From: Paenibacillus tundrae
GTDB taxonomy: Bacteria > Bacillota > Bacilli > Paenibacillales > Paenibacillaceae
Direction of reading: 5' to 3'
DNA: 64,000 nucleotides
NCBI RefSeq assembly: GCF_030812775.1
Contig: NZ_JAUSTI010000001.1
Span: 434,001-498,000, forward strand
Of the stretch, positions 50,432 through 60,060 are shown piece after piece. Each line of letters starts with the position of its first letter. Positions within the stretch are counted from its first letter, which is position 1. A program made the translations under genes and the position numbers. A model generated the notes under the pieces. The model did not search any database. It was not told the origin of the DNA and saw nothing but the letters and a program-made list of their open reading frames with translations.

Positions 50432-50785
50432 ATGAAGGCTTCATCCTTTTTCTGGGGTATCGTCGTTGGCGTTGCTGCTAGCTCATGGATTGCCAAAGGC
50501 AAAGTACCTATGCTGTCTTCTGGTTCGTCACGTAACATGATGGACCAGGCTAAGCATAAAATGATGGAAATGACATTTCCAGGCATGGACGGATTTAATG
50601 TTAAACCGAATGCGCATAGTGACAACCATAAGAGCTCATTAAAGAAAGAAGCAAGACCGATTACGCCGCAGGAAAAAGAAGAAAATATGAAAATGCTCAA
50701 GGATTTTATTCGTTCTAACCCAGAAGTGAAAAACGAAGTTGAGCAAATTTTGAGTCAGACACACACAACTGTACCGGGTTTATAA
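50432..50785 (+). CDS. small membrane-anchored protein, unknown
   Basis: Not recognised. 117 aa; N-terminal hydrophobic segment (SSFFWGIVVGVAASSWIA), a Met-rich middle (NMMDQAKHKMMEMTFPGM) and a charged helical C-terminus (KEENMKMLKDFIRSNPEVKNEVEQIL). Strong GAGGAGG upstream. It resembles YtxH-like small envelope proteins in architecture only. A clean terminator follows. Confidence 0.7.
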   Translation: MKASSFFWGIVVGVAASSWIAKGKVPMLSSGSSRNMMDQAKHKMMEMTFPGMDGFNVKPNAHSDNHKSSLKKEARPITPQEKEENMKMLKDFIRSNPEVKNEVEQILSQTHTTVPGL

Positions 50786-50801
50786 ACCAAAACTTCTGTT
50801 T

Positions 50802-50847
50802 AGAATCAACCACAGTCTTTATTTGCTGTGGATTGATTCTTTTTTTT
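50802..50847 (+). terminator. terminator after the small membrane protein
   Basis: AGAATCAACCACAG pairs with CTGTGGATTGATTCT, then seven T. Confidence 0.95.
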
Positions 50848-50973
50848 GTCGATTTTACTTCGTGCATTTACAGGTATAAAATGATAACATAACTACATAG
50901 ATTTATTTTCAGCACATATTGTTTTGTGCTTCATAATCTGTTATAAGACTTGCTTATAAAGGGGAGATCCTGT

Positions 50974-51588
50974 ATGAAAATAGAACGATTAAGTCACGAT
51001 AAGATACGGATTTTCCTGACCTTTGACGATCTGAGCGAGCGCGGAATACAAAAAGAAGATATGTGGCAGGAAATACCTAAAGTTCATGAACTGTTCACTG
51101 AAATGATGGATCAGGCTTATTCCGAACTAGGGTTTGATGCCACAGGTCCACTTGCTGTCGAAGTATTCGCACTTCCCGCTCAAGGTATGGTTGTCATTGT
51201 TACCCGTGGGAAATATGATCCGCAACAATATGGCTCAGGCAACGAGGATGATCTTCCTGAGGAAGTATATGAGATGGAAGTTACGCTCGAACAAAGCGAT
51301 ACCATCGTTTACGCCTTCAAAGATTTCGAGGTGCTCATTGAAGCAGCGCATATGCTGCGTCAACATGTCACTAACGCCGGAACACTGTATTCATATAAAA
51401 ACAAATGGTTCCTGCACTTGGAGCCCGATGATGTTGATTCCACCAAACATGCAGCATTGATCGCATTGCTCGCTGAATTTGGGGAGGGATCATCCGTTAC
51501 ACCGGCAGTGATGGAAGAGTACGGGAAAGTAATCATTCCTGAACAAGCCATTGAGGTTATCTGTACACATTTCAAACGTCAAGATTAA
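50974..51588 (+). CDS. MecA/YpbH-type ClpC adaptor
   Basis: A 204-aa protein with the MecA N-terminal signature KIERLSHDKIRIFLTFDDLSERGI, an acidic linker (residues ~100-115, GNEDDLPEE) and the C-terminal ClpC-binding domain (IVYAFKDFEVLIEAAHML ... LYSYKNKWFLHL). It would deliver substrates such as ComK or phospho-Spo0A to ClpCP. Position near prsW favours YpbH over MecA, but both are similar. ATG 50974 follows AAAGGGGAG. Confidence 0.88.
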   Translation: MKIERLSHDKIRIFLTFDDLSERGIQKEDMWQEIPKVHELFTEMMDQAYSELGFDATGPLAVEVFALPAQGMVVIVTRGKYDPQQYGSGNEDDLPEEVYEMEVTLEQSDTIVYAFKDFEVLIEAAHMLRQHVTNAGTLYSYKNKWFLHLEPDDVDSTKHAALIALLAEFGEGSSVTPAVMEEYGKVIIPEQAIEVICTHFKRQD

Positions 51589-51632
51589 GTTCATCATTGT
51601 AATCGCGTCTTAGTCAGAGGAGGGAATTTTCG

Positions 51633-52328
51633 GTGCTTTTGTTCTCGGTATTAGCGGCAGCAGTAGCTCCGGGTCTCGCCTTGTTAACATACTTTTATCT
51701 GAAAGACCGTTATGATTCTGAGCCACTTCACATGGTGCTGAGAGTGTTCGTAATGGGTGTCTTGATGGTGTTACCTATCATGATCATTCAACGTGGCATG
51801 ACGATTTGGCTCGGAGACAATCCTTATCTTGAAGCCATTGTAATCTCTGGTGGTGTTGAAGAATTTATCAAATGGTTTGTGATTTATCATATCATTTATA
51901 ATCACACCGAATTTGATGAGCCCTATGACGGGATATTGTATTCAGTAGCGGTATCGCTCGGATTTGCAACTGTTGAGAATGTGTTGTATGCCTTTGCGGG
52001 GAATGCCTCAGTCTCAGCGATGTTTCTCCGTGCACTGCTCCCTGTTTCAGGTCATGCGATGTTTGCAGTGATTATGGGATACTATATGGGGCGGGCTAAG
52101 TTTACCGATGGTAAGAAAAAGCGTTGGTATCTAATGTTATCCTTGATCTTGCCATTTTTCTGGCATGCACTCTACGATGTGATTATGAATACGATGGTTA
52201 ATCACTGGCTATGGTTTATCGCTCCGCTCATGGCGGGATTGTGGTATGGTGCAATTGGGAAAATTACACGAGCCAATAATCGGTCTCCGTTTCGTTTTGT
52301 GAAGCGAGAGGAAGAGGTTAAATTATAA
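51633..52328 (+). CDS. prsW: site-1 membrane protease PrsW
   Basis: A 231-aa polytopic protein. Family residues are visible: GGVEEFIKWF (Glu-Glu), SLGFATVENVLYAF (ExxxxH-type Glu), SGHAMFAVIMGYYMG and FFWHALYDVIMN (His and Asp). PrsW cleaves anti-sigma factor RsiW to activate SigW in B. subtilis. GTG at 51633 follows AGAGGAGGG. A terminator follows. Confidence 0.9.
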   Translation: MLLFSVLAAAVAPGLALLTYFYLKDRYDSEPLHMVLRVFVMGVLMVLPIMIIQRGMTIWLGDNPYLEAIVISGGVEEFIKWFVIYHIIYNHTEFDEPYDGILYSVAVSLGFATVENVLYAFAGNASVSAMFLRALLPVSGHAMFAVIMGYYMGRAKFTDGKKKRWYLMLSLILPFFWHALYDVIMNTMVNHWLWFIAPLMAGLWYGAIGKITRANNRSPFRFVKREEEVKL

Positions 52329-52336
52329 AAATACGG

Positions 52337-52387
52337 ACACACTGGTGGACATGAAGCGCATGCTGCGCGCCCCGGTGTGTTTTTTTT
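52337..52387 (+). terminator. terminator after prsW
   Basis: ACACACTGG / CCGGTGTGT with an inner GCGCA/TGCGC stem, then seven T. Confidence 0.85.
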
Positions 52388-52444
52388 GTATGAAAATAGA
52401 AGGATCTCCGGGGGAATCTAACAGAAACGGGGATTAAGCTTATT

Positions 52445-52615
52445 ATGCGGATTAAAATTAAAATTAGATGCAAGCAGTGTGGGGAGCGTTTTACGCTAAG
52501 AGGCAAGAAAGAAAGAGGGCGGATTGAAACGGGATTTAAGCAATGTCTCTGCGATAATCGGGATCAATTTGAGATTGAAGAAGAAGGAAGAGCCTCATGG
52601 GTTCAATTAAATTAG
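52445..52615 (+). CDS. 56-aa Cys-rich (zinc-ribbon-like) protein
   Basis: ATG at 52445 opens a 56-codon gene: MRIKIKIRCKQCGERFTLRG, then KKERGRIETGFKQCLCDNR and an acidic end. The CxxC ... CxC pattern suggests a zinc ribbon. The upstream GGGG is a weak ribosome site. Located between prsW and ypeB, where B. subtilis has sleB. Unknown function. Confidence 0.6.
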   Translation: MRIKIKIRCKQCGERFTLRGKKERGRIETGFKQCLCDNRDQFEIEEEGRASWVQLN

Positions 52616-52721
52616 GTGAGTGTGTTTACTAGGGCATGTGACTGAACTGGAAATTCGATGCATAAGAGGTCTTTCTTCGATCCACAATATAGATAGCGGT
52701 TCAGAAGAAAGGAGACTTCCG

Positions 52722-54068
52722 ATGTATAAACGTTTAAGTTCAGTCATGTTTCCGATTGTCGCAGTCCTGTTGATCGGTGCTCTCGTTTGGGGTTACCAAG
52801 AGAACCAGGAGAAAAACGCGATTCTAATTAAAGCGGAGAATCAATATCAACGTGCTTTTCACGATCTATCTTTTCATATGGATAAGTTGCATTCCGAGAT
52901 TGGTAACACCCTTGCTGTTCACACAAGCTCACTCGGCATGCATCGTAAAGGTCTGATGAACGTGTGGCGACTTACCAGTGAGGCTCAGAATGAGATTAGT
53001 CAGTTGCCTCTGACCATGCTGCCTTTCCATGAAACTGATGATTTTCTGTCGCGGATCTCAAACTTTGCCTATAAGGCATCGATGCGAGATCTAACGAATG
53101 AACCTCTGAGTGAAAAAGAATTGGGCAACCTGAAGCAGCTGTACCAAAATTCATCTGAGATTACGAAGAGCTTAAAAGAAGTGCAGCAAAAAGTTCTATC
53201 AGATCGTCTGCGGTGGATGGATGCAGAAACGGCTATGGCAGCCCAAGGTAAAGTCAATGACAATACGATTGTAGATGGATTCCGGTCTGTTAACCAAAAG
53301 GTACAACAGTACCCTGAATTAGACTGGGGGCCGTCGGTTTCTAGTATGTACACCAAGCGAACAGTGAAGAAACTAGATGGTATACCGATGACCAAAGAAC
53401 AGATCCAGCATAAAGCTGCTAAGTTCTCCAATCAATCGGTTGGAAATATCCAAGTACAAGAAAACGGTAAGGGTACTGAATGGGAGTCATTTACTGCGTC
53501 TGTCGGACAGGCGAATGACAGTAAACTCATGATGGATTTTACACGTAATGGTGGAATGCTGATCTCGTATAGCGACACACGTCAGATTGGAACAAAGAAA
53601 GTTTCACGTAATGAGGTTATGGCTAAAGCGGATCAATTTTTGTCCGACAAAGGTTATAAAAATATGAAAGCTGTCAATTACGATGAGTATGGGAACTTGG
53701 CTAACCTGACCTATGTGCGCAAGCAAGGCGATACCTTAATTTATCCCGAGAAAATTTCTGTTCGTGCTGGCTTGGATACAGGTGAAGTGACAGGTTTTCA
53801 AGCAAGTGACTTTGTCAACGAACATAAAGATCAACGCAACATTCCAAAAGCGCGTCTTACAGCTGAGCAAGCTCGAAAGAAATTGAATCCTGATTTTGAA
53901 GAGAATTATGTCCGTAAATCACTTATTGAGAATGAATTCAGTAAGGAAGTGTTGTGTTACGAATTCGGTGGACGGATCAATGGAACCCGATATCGAATCT
54001 ACATTAATGCGGACACAGGCATGGAAGAAGCTGTTGAGGAAATTAAACCGGTGAATGCTACTTCGTAG
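52722..54068 (+). CDS. ypeB: germination protein YpeB
   Basis: A 448-aa protein with an N-terminal membrane anchor (MFPIVAVLLIGALVWGY), a helical domain (QYQRAFHDLSFHMDKLHSEIG) and PepSY-like repeats in the second half (SRNEVMAKADQFLSDKGY, RLTAEQARKKLNPDFEE). In Bacillus YpeB stabilises the cortex-lytic enzyme SleB in spores. ATG at 52722 follows AAAGGAG. The sleB gene that normally precedes it is absent in this window. Confidence 0.92.
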   Translation: MYKRLSSVMFPIVAVLLIGALVWGYQENQEKNAILIKAENQYQRAFHDLSFHMDKLHSEIGNTLAVHTSSLGMHRKGLMNVWRLTSEAQNEISQLPLTMLPFHETDDFLSRISNFAYKASMRDLTNEPLSEKELGNLKQLYQNSSEITKSLKEVQQKVLSDRLRWMDAETAMAAQGKVNDNTIVDGFRSVNQKVQQYPELDWGPSVSSMYTKRTVKKLDGIPMTKEQIQHKAAKFSNQSVGNIQVQENGKGTEWESFTASVGQANDSKLMMDFTRNGGMLISYSDTRQIGTKKVSRNEVMAKADQFLSDKGYKNMKAVNYDEYGNLANLTYVRKQGDTLIYPEKISVRAGLDTGEVTGFQASDFVNEHKDQRNIPKARLTAEQARKKLNPDFEENYVRKSLIENEFSKEVLCYEFGGRINGTRYRIYINADTGMEEAVEEIKPVNATS

Positions 54069-54106
54069 GATATTCTCTTAAGACTTCACCTGATTTTTAG
54101 TAACCA

Positions 54107-54137
54107 AAAGAACAGATCGCAAGACGGTCTGTTCTTT
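54107..54137 (+). terminator. terminator after ypeB
   Basis: AAAGAACAGATCG / CGGTCTGTTCTTT with CAAGA loop. Confidence 0.9.
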
Positions 54138-54222
54138 TATTTTGTTATTCAATATGAGAAAGGTCATGGTATAATGGTCCTTGTACATATGAAGACAATA
54201 CATAAAGTGACGGTGAGCAATT

Positions 54223-54876
54223 GTGTATCCCAAAATAAACGAAATCTTATTCATTCAAATAGCCTCGGCAGATGAAAAAGAAGCGATCAAAGAATACAAA
54301 TCCCGTATTGCTGATGTGGAAGATAACAGTTTTCTGATTGAAGTTCCAATGCAGCAAGGAAGCAGCAGACTGAAAAGACTTTTTTTTGGTGAGGAATTAT
54401 CGATTTATTATATTACAGAGGATGGCGTCCGGCATTATTTTAATACGTATGTTACTGGTTTTGAAGAAGATGTCGTTCGACTTGTCCGTATTCGCAAACC
54501 GTTACCAGATGAAATTTCCAAAATTCAGCGCCGAAGCTTCTTACGTGTTCACGCAAATCTTGAATTAGCCATTCAAGCTGAAGATCTGACGAGAGCAGTA
54601 GCTCTGACTGAAGATATTGGTGGTGGGGGGTTATCCATCTACGGGGAACCTAACTTCTCGCTGGTTGAAGGTCAAAAGTTGAATTGTTGGTTACTCGTTC
54701 CTTATCGCAATTCTGCAATCGAACATGTTGCTTTTGAGGCAGAGGTTGTGCGAATCAAAGAATTAGAGACGGGAAGACAGCTCTGTATGCTGAAATTTGT
54801 GCAAATCACGGATTCTGAGCGACAGAAGATCATTAAATTTTGTTTCGAGCGACAACTCGATTATCGTACCAAATAA
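54223..54876 (+). CDS. motI: PilZ-domain c-di-GMP receptor (YpfA/MotI-like)
   Basis: A 217-aa protein with an N-terminal YcgR-like domain and a PilZ domain. The c-di-GMP binding motif RRSFLRVHANL (RxxxR) and DIGGGGLSI (D/NxSxxG-like) are present. In B. subtilis YpfA (MotI, DgrA) binds the flagellar stator MotA and stops rotation. GTG at 54223 has only a weak ribosome site. Synteny ypeB-ypfA-ypfB-cmk is conserved. Confidence 0.88.
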   Translation: MYPKINEILFIQIASADEKEAIKEYKSRIADVEDNSFLIEVPMQQGSSRLKRLFFGEELSIYYITEDGVRHYFNTYVTGFEEDVVRLVRIRKPLPDEISKIQRRSFLRVHANLELAIQAEDLTRAVALTEDIGGGGLSIYGEPNFSLVEGQKLNCWLLVPYRNSAIEHVAFEAEVVRIKELETGRQLCMLKFVQITDSERQKIIKFCFERQLDYRTK

Positions 54877-54942
54877 GTAGTTGTATGTTGGATAAATAGG
54901 GATTGCGGTGGGTAACGTAATGGAAAAACAGAGGAGTGCGTT

Positions 54943-55167
54943 ATGGATAACCACCGGAATTCTCTTCGATACGAACGCCTCTACTATGTTTGGTCTCATC
55001 GTATGGAAAAACGATTTCTCAAATGGATTGCGGTTCTTTGTTTGCTGCTGATCTTATATCAATTGCTTCTGCAAATTCCGTATTTGAGAAATAAAATGAC
55101 GATAATCGATCACATGGAAGGAACGCCGATTCAGACCCAAATCTCGACATGGCAACAAAATAATTGA
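54943..55167 (+). CDS. YpfB-like small membrane protein
   Basis: 74 aa, single membrane helix (FLKWIAVLCLLLILYQLLLQIP) after a polar N-terminus; AACAGAGGAG precedes the ATG. Position between ypfA and cmk fits YpfB (DUF5359) of B. subtilis. Function unknown. Confidence 0.72.
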   Translation: MDNHRNSLRYERLYYVWSHRMEKRFLKWIAVLCLLLILYQLLLQIPYLRNKMTIIDHMEGTPIQTQISTWQQNN

Positions 55168-55270
55168 TTTGCCTGTTTTTGCATCCCTCTTTATAGTGTG
55201 GTATAATTTTCACGATGCAGGCAATGCCTGTTTTTTTATTGAGGCTTAACGTTTGAGGAGGAATGCCCCG

Positions 55271-55975
55271 TTGGCAAGCCAGAACACATCAGAGAACGGG
55301 AAAATGAACGTCGCAATTGACGGTCCTGCCGGTGCCGGGAAAAGCACGGTGGCTCGATTAGTTGCAGAGGCGCTCGCGTACATTTACGTTGACACTGGCG
55401 CGATGTACCGTGCGGTAACTCTTCACATGATTCGGAATGAAATAAAGCCGGAGCATGTAACAGAGGTGCTTCAGGAAGCCCAGAAGCTGGTCATTGAATT
55501 ACAACCGGATCCCGACGGACAGAAAGTGTTCTGTAATGGGGAAGATGTAACCTCGGAAATCCGCTCCCGTGAAGTAACGGGAATCGTGTCACGATATGCG
55601 CAAATCGAGGGGCTGCGTACACAATTAGTGGATACTCAGCGGCAAATGGCTTTGCGCAAGGGCGTCGTTATGGATGGACGCGATATCGGAACGACAGTAC
55701 TGCCCGATGCGGAAGTGAAAATCTTCATGACTGCCAGTGTGGAAGAGCGTGCACTTCGCCGCTTCAAAGAACTGGATCCCTCTGAAGGACTGACGTTGGA
55801 GCAACTAGAGCGAGACATTGCCACCCGCGACAAATTGGATGAAGAGAGGGAAATTTCCCCACTTCGGTGTGCAGAGGACGCCACTGTTCTTGACACAACT
55901 GAGATGAGCATCCATGAAGTGGTTGACAAAATCGTATCTTATTGCACAATGGTCAGAGGAGAGATCGGTCTATGA
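55271..55975 (+). CDS. cmk: cytidylate kinase
   Basis: A 234-aa nucleotide kinase, CMP/dCMP to diphosphate. P-loop IDGPAGAGKST, VDTGAMYRA, MDGRDIGTTVLPDAE and REISPLRCAEDA are intact. TTG at 55271 is the probable start with GAGGAGG at 9 nt; ATG 55304 would lose 11 residues just before the P-loop domain. It overlaps plsC through ATGA. Confidence 0.93.
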   Translation: MASQNTSENGKMNVAIDGPAGAGKSTVARLVAEALAYIYVDTGAMYRAVTLHMIRNEIKPEHVTEVLQEAQKLVIELQPDPDGQKVFCNGEDVTSEIRSREVTGIVSRYAQIEGLRTQLVDTQRQMALRKGVVMDGRDIGTTVLPDAEVKIFMTASVEERALRRFKELDPSEGLTLEQLERDIATRDKLDEEREISPLRCAEDATVLDTTEMSIHEVVDKIVSYCTMVRGEIGL

Positions 55976-56559
55976 TTTACACATTTTGCAGCACTTTACT
56001 GCGGATCATCTACACCATTCTTTTCCGTCTTGAAGCAGTTGGTCGGGAGAATATCCCGAATGAAGGCGGCGTACTTTTATGTTCTAATCATATCAGTAAT
56101 TTTGATCCGCCAACGGTGGGAATTAAGATTCGTCGTCAGGTTCGTTTCATGGCCAAAAGCGAATTGTTTGATGTTCCCGTCTTAGGCCGTATTATCAAGG
56201 CTGTAGGAGCCTTTCCTGTTAAGCGGGGAGGCGTAAGCAAGGAATCCATCAAAACCTCACTCAATATTTTGCGTGGTGGTGAAGTGTTAGGGATTTTCCC
56301 TTCGGGAAGTCGCCACAATGATGGTGGAATTGGTAAAAAAGGTGCAGCGAGCTTTGCTCTTCGAAGTGGTGCTACTGTAATCCCTACTGCTATTATCGGC
56401 AACTACAAGCTTTTTCGTAAGATGAAAGTGGTGTATGGTGCACCTGTGAATTTGGACGAGTTCAAGGAAGACCCTTCGGGTGATGCACTCGAAAGAGCAA
56501 CTGAGAAGATTATGTCCAAAATCAATGAAATGGTTAAAACAGGCGTGCCGAGTAAATAA
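55972..56559 (+). CDS. plsC: 1-acyl-sn-glycerol-3-phosphate acyltransferase
   Basis: A 195-aa membrane-associated acyltransferase for phosphatidic acid synthesis. The catalytic HX4D motif is SNHISNFDPP; further blocks are GAFPVKRGG and IFPSGSRHNDG; a hydrophobic N-terminus is present. ATGA overlap with cmk (55972-55975). plsY and gpsA, the partner phospholipid genes, are encoded 3-4 kb downstream. Confidence 0.92.
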   Translation: MIYTFCSTLLRIIYTILFRLEAVGRENIPNEGGVLLCSNHISNFDPPTVGIKIRRQVRFMAKSELFDVPVLGRIIKAVGAFPVKRGGVSKESIKTSLNILRGGEVLGIFPSGSRHNDGGIGKKGAASFALRSGATVIPTAIIGNYKLFRKMKVVYGAPVNLDEFKEDPSGDALERATEKIMSKINEMVKTGVPSK

Positions 56560-56701
56560 GGTTATGACCTGAATTGCTGGGTGTATGTTTCCATTTTACC
56601 TGTGGGAAGCTATAGAAGCATCTGGTACTGAAAGTGTTTTGAACTCTGCTATAGGCAGGTTTGAATATAATGGGGTTTTTGAATTGAGGAGGGTATTTGA
56701 C

Positions 56702-57916
56702 ATGTCGGAAGAAATTAAAAATCAAGAAGCAACCCAAGATGAGTTGGATCAATTCGTTTCCTTGAAAAAGGGAGATACCGTAAAAGGAACCATCGTCAAA
56801 TTGGAAGATAACCAAGCTTATGTAAGCATTGGATATAAATATGACGGTGTTATTCCAATTCGTGAATTGTCCTCTTTGCATGTAGACAGCGCGTCTGATG
56901 CAGTTGAAGTTGGGCAAGAAGTTGAGGCAAAAGTCCTCACTATCGACGACGAGAAAGAAAAACTCGTTCTGTCTAAGCGTGCAATCGACAGCGAAAACGC
57001 TTGGGATCAATTGCAAAAGCATTTTGAAGACCAAGACGTATTCGAAGTTGTTATAGCTGATGTAGTTAAAGGCGGTTTGGTTGCAGACGTGGGCGTGCGT
57101 GGATTCATTCCAGCATCCATGGTTGAGCGCCACTTCGTTGAAGACTTCAGCGACTACAAAGGCCGCACACTGCGTGTTAAAGTGAAAGAGATCGACCGTG
57201 AAAACAATAAAGTGATCCTTTCCCAAAAAGACGTATTGGAGCAAGAATTCGAAGCAAACAAAGTTGAAGTTATGGCTGGTTTGCAAGAAGGTCAAGTTAT
57301 CGAAGGTACTGTTCAACGCTTGACACAATTCGGTGCATTTGTTGATGTAGGCGGAGTTGATGGCTTGGTTCACGTATCCGAGCTTGCTTGGACTCACGTT
57401 GAAAAACCATCTGACATTCTGTCCGAAGGTGACAAAGTTAACGTGAAAGTGCTCAAAGTTGATCCTGAAAAAGGTAAAATCAGCCTGAGCATGAAAGCTG
57501 TTCAACCAGGTCCTTGGGAAACAGCTGGTGATAAATTCAATGCTAGCGATATCGTAACAGGTGTTGTAAAACGTCTGGTTGACTTCGGTGCATTCGTTGA
57601 AATCGCTCCTGGCGTTGAGGGACTTGTGCACATCTCACAAATCTCCCACAAACATATCGGCACTCCACATGAAGTGTTGAAAGAAGGTCAAGAAGTTCAG
57701 GTTAAAATCTTGGACATGAACCCTGCTGAACAACGTGTAAGCTTGAGCATCAAAGAAACAGAAGAAGCTCCAGCACAAGCACCTAAAGCAGAAAGACCTG
57801 CTAGAAACAATGCTCCACGTGAAGAAATCAACAACCCTAACGTTTCCTTGAGCAATCAAGGTATGAGCACTACGCTGGGCGAACTGTTTGGCGACAAACT
57901 CAGCAAATTCAAATAA
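56702..57916 (+). CDS. ypfD: S1-domain protein YpfD (RpsA-like)
   Basis: A 404-aa protein with four S1 RNA-binding domains, about residues 18-86, 104-170, 190-258 and 275-345 (GDTVKGTIVKLEDNQAYVSI; VIADVVKGGLVADVGVRGFI; GQVIEGTVQRLTQFGAFVDV; GVVKRLVDFGAFVEI), and an Ala/Pro-rich tail. Shorter than the six-domain S1 of E. coli, as usual in low-GC bacteria. GAGGAGGG precedes ATG 56702. Confidence 0.92.
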   Translation: MSEEIKNQEATQDELDQFVSLKKGDTVKGTIVKLEDNQAYVSIGYKYDGVIPIRELSSLHVDSASDAVEVGQEVEAKVLTIDDEKEKLVLSKRAIDSENAWDQLQKHFEDQDVFEVVIADVVKGGLVADVGVRGFIPASMVERHFVEDFSDYKGRTLRVKVKEIDRENNKVILSQKDVLEQEFEANKVEVMAGLQEGQVIEGTVQRLTQFGAFVDVGGVDGLVHVSELAWTHVEKPSDILSEGDKVNVKVLKVDPEKGKISLSMKAVQPGPWETAGDKFNASDIVTGVVKRLVDFGAFVEIAPGVEGLVHISQISHKHIGTPHEVLKEGQEVQVKILDMNPAEQRVSLSIKETEEAPAQAPKAERPARNNAPREEINNPNVSLSNQGMSTTLGELFGDKLSKFK

Positions 57917-57975
57917 GTTATCTGTGCATGGTTCTTAGTTATATACTGCATATTTTGCTGAACAATAAAAGCAAG

Positions 57976-58010
57976 ATCGGCGAGCCCCAGGCGGGTTCGC
58001 CGATTGTTGT
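57976..58010 (+). terminator. terminator after ypfD
   Basis: ATCGGCGA / TCGCCGAT with inner GCCC/GGGT pairs, followed by TGTTGTT. Confidence 0.75.
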
Positions 58011-58102
58011 TATTACGAGGATTACGGTACGAAAGGTTAGCCAAGACAGGTGTTTTTTGCTATGATGAGTATCGTAAAGTATGGACAGGAGGAGTGGAAT
58101 GT

Positions 58103-59425
58103 ATGGCAAGACCCGTTGTGGCAATTGTCGGACGACCGAACGTGGGTAAATCCACTATATTTAATCGGATTATCGGCGACAGGCTGGCCATTGTGGAAGA
58201 CAAGCCGGGCATCACCAGAGATCGGATTTATGGAATCGGCGAATGGAACGGCAAAGCATTCAGTATTATCGATACAGGTGGTATCGAGATTGACGGCGAG
58301 GACGTCATTATGAAATCCATCCGCATGCAGGCAGAACTTGCGATTGAAGAAGCGGATGTTATTGTATTTATGTGTGATGCCAAAGCGGGGATTACGCAAT
58401 CGGATGAAGAAGTTGCAGAGATGCTTTACCGCTCAGGTAAGCCTATCGTTGTAGCCGTTAACAAAGTGGATAATATCGGGCGCAGCGAACTGATTTATGA
58501 GTTCTATGGTTTCGGGTTTGGTGATCCAATTGGGGTCTCAGGTAGCCATGGTACAGGCGTAGGTGATCTTCTCGATGCAATCGTGGAGAAGTTACCAGAA
58601 CTTGAAGAAGAGACGTATGATGATGATGTTATTCGTGTAGCACTGATCGGCCGTCCGAATGTAGGTAAATCCTCACTTGTGAATGCGATCCTGGGCGAAG
58701 AGCGGGTTATTGTTAGTGATGTTGCGGGAACTACGCGTGATGCTATTGATACGCCGTTTGAAAAGGATGGTCAGCGTTATGTCTTAATCGATACAGCAGG
58801 TATGCGTAAACGTGGTAAGGTGTACGAAACGACTGAGAAGTATAGCGTTATGCGTGCAATGCGTGCTATTGAACGTGCCGATGTTGTTTTGATTGTCATT
58901 AATGGTGAAGAAGGCATTATTGAACAAGACAAGCATATTGCAGGTTATGCATTTGAAGCAGGCAAAGCTTCACTGTTTGTAGTGAACAAATGGGATGTTG
59001 TGGACAAAACAGATAAGACCATGAATGAATTTGAGAGAAAAATTCGGGATCACTTCTTGTTTATGACATATGCTCCCGTGGTCTTTTTGTCAGCCAAAAC
59101 AAAACAACGCTTACAAAAATTGCTACCGGTTGTTCAACATGTGGCTCAGCAACATGCATTACGTATTCAGACACATCTGCTTAATGATGTCGTATCTGAC
59201 GCTGTTGCGATCAATCCACCACCGACGGATAAAGGTCGTAGAATGAGAATTAACTATGTAACACAGGTAGCGGTTAAACCACCAACAATGGTTATTTTCG
59301 TAAACGACCCAGAGTTGATGCACTTCTCATATGAACGGTACCTGGAGAATAAAATCCGTGGTGCGTTCGACTTTGAAGGTACGCCAATTCGTATATTTAC
59401 TCGGAAGAAGTCCGACGAAAGTTAG
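58103..59425 (+). CDS. der: ribosome biogenesis GTPase Der
   Basis: A 440-aa GTPase with two G domains in tandem (GRPNVGKST ... NKVD and GRPNVGKSS ... NKWD) and a C-terminal KH-like domain. Needed for 50S subunit assembly. DTGG and DTAG switch motifs are normal. ATG at 58103 follows GGAGGAGTGG; the frame is open from 58004. Confidence 0.96.
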   Translation: MARPVVAIVGRPNVGKSTIFNRIIGDRLAIVEDKPGITRDRIYGIGEWNGKAFSIIDTGGIEIDGEDVIMKSIRMQAELAIEEADVIVFMCDAKAGITQSDEEVAEMLYRSGKPIVVAVNKVDNIGRSELIYEFYGFGFGDPIGVSGSHGTGVGDLLDAIVEKLPELEEETYDDDVIRVALIGRPNVGKSSLVNAILGEERVIVSDVAGTTRDAIDTPFEKDGQRYVLIDTAGMRKRGKVYETTEKYSVMRAMRAIERADVVLIVINGEEGIIEQDKHIAGYAFEAGKASLFVVNKWDVVDKTDKTMNEFERKIRDHFLFMTYAPVVFLSAKTKQRLQKLLPVVQHVAQQHALRIQTHLLNDVVSDAVAINPPPTDKGRRMRINYVTQVAVKPPTMVIFVNDPELMHFSYERYLENKIRGAFDFEGTPIRIFTRKKSDES

Positions 59426-59436
59426 GGGAGAAGTTT

Positions 59437-60060
59437 GTGATTTTACAAATCGCAGCGATTGTACTGAGTTATCTACTCGGTTCAATCAGCTTTAGTGTCC
59501 TCCTTGCCAAGGCGATTCGGGGGATCGATATCCGTCAACATGGCAGCGGTAACGCAGGAGCTACGAATACATTGCGTATTCTGGGAAAAGGGCCAGCTAT
59601 TCTGGTTCTGCTCCTTGACGTGCTCAAAGGAATCGCTGCGGTGTGGATCGGAGTTTGGCTTAGCGGCGGTTCGGAATGGATTCCAGCGATCTGTGGTATA
59701 GCAGCTATTGCAGGGCATAACTGGCCACTCTACTTCCGTTTCCGCGGGGGAAAAGGAATTGCAACGGCGATTGGTGTACTTGCGACACTCTCTCTTGTTC
59801 CTGCATTGTGCGCCGGAGTTGTCGCAATCCTGTCCATCGTATTGACACGGTATGTTTCATTGGGATCATTGATCTTTGTTGCATTGACACCTATCTTTAT
59901 TCTTGTTTTACCCGGATATTCAATGACCATCTTCTGGGGAAGTCTGATTATTTGTCTGTTTGCATTCTGGAGACATCGTACCAATATTGCGAAGCTCGCC
60001 AAAGGACAGGAAAATAAATTGGGATCGAAAAACCCTGGAGGGGGAAAACGCGTTGTCTAA
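59437..60060 (+). CDS. plsY: glycerol-3-phosphate acyltransferase PlsY
   Basis: A 207-aa polytopic acyl-phosphate-dependent acyltransferase. Motifs GSGNAGATNTLRILG, GHNWPLYFRFRGGKGIAT and a third block with SLGS are visible, with five to six helices. GTG start at 59437, AGGGGAGAAG upstream. It overlaps gpsA by 8 nt. Confidence 0.94.
   Translation: MILQIAAIVLSYLLGSISFSVLLAKAIRGIDIRQHGSGNAGATNTLRILGKGPAILVLLLDVLKGIAAVWIGVWLSGGSEWIPAICGIAAIAGHNWPLYFRFRGGKGIATAIGVLATLSLVPALCAGVVAILSIVLTRYVSLGSLIFVALTPIFILVLPGYSMTIFWGSLIICLFAFWRHRTNIAKLAKGQENKLGSKNPGGGKRVV

Noticed and set aside
56534..57631. Reverse-strand open frame of 365 codons
   Set aside because: It lies wholly antisense to the well-supported ypfD gene and has no family features.
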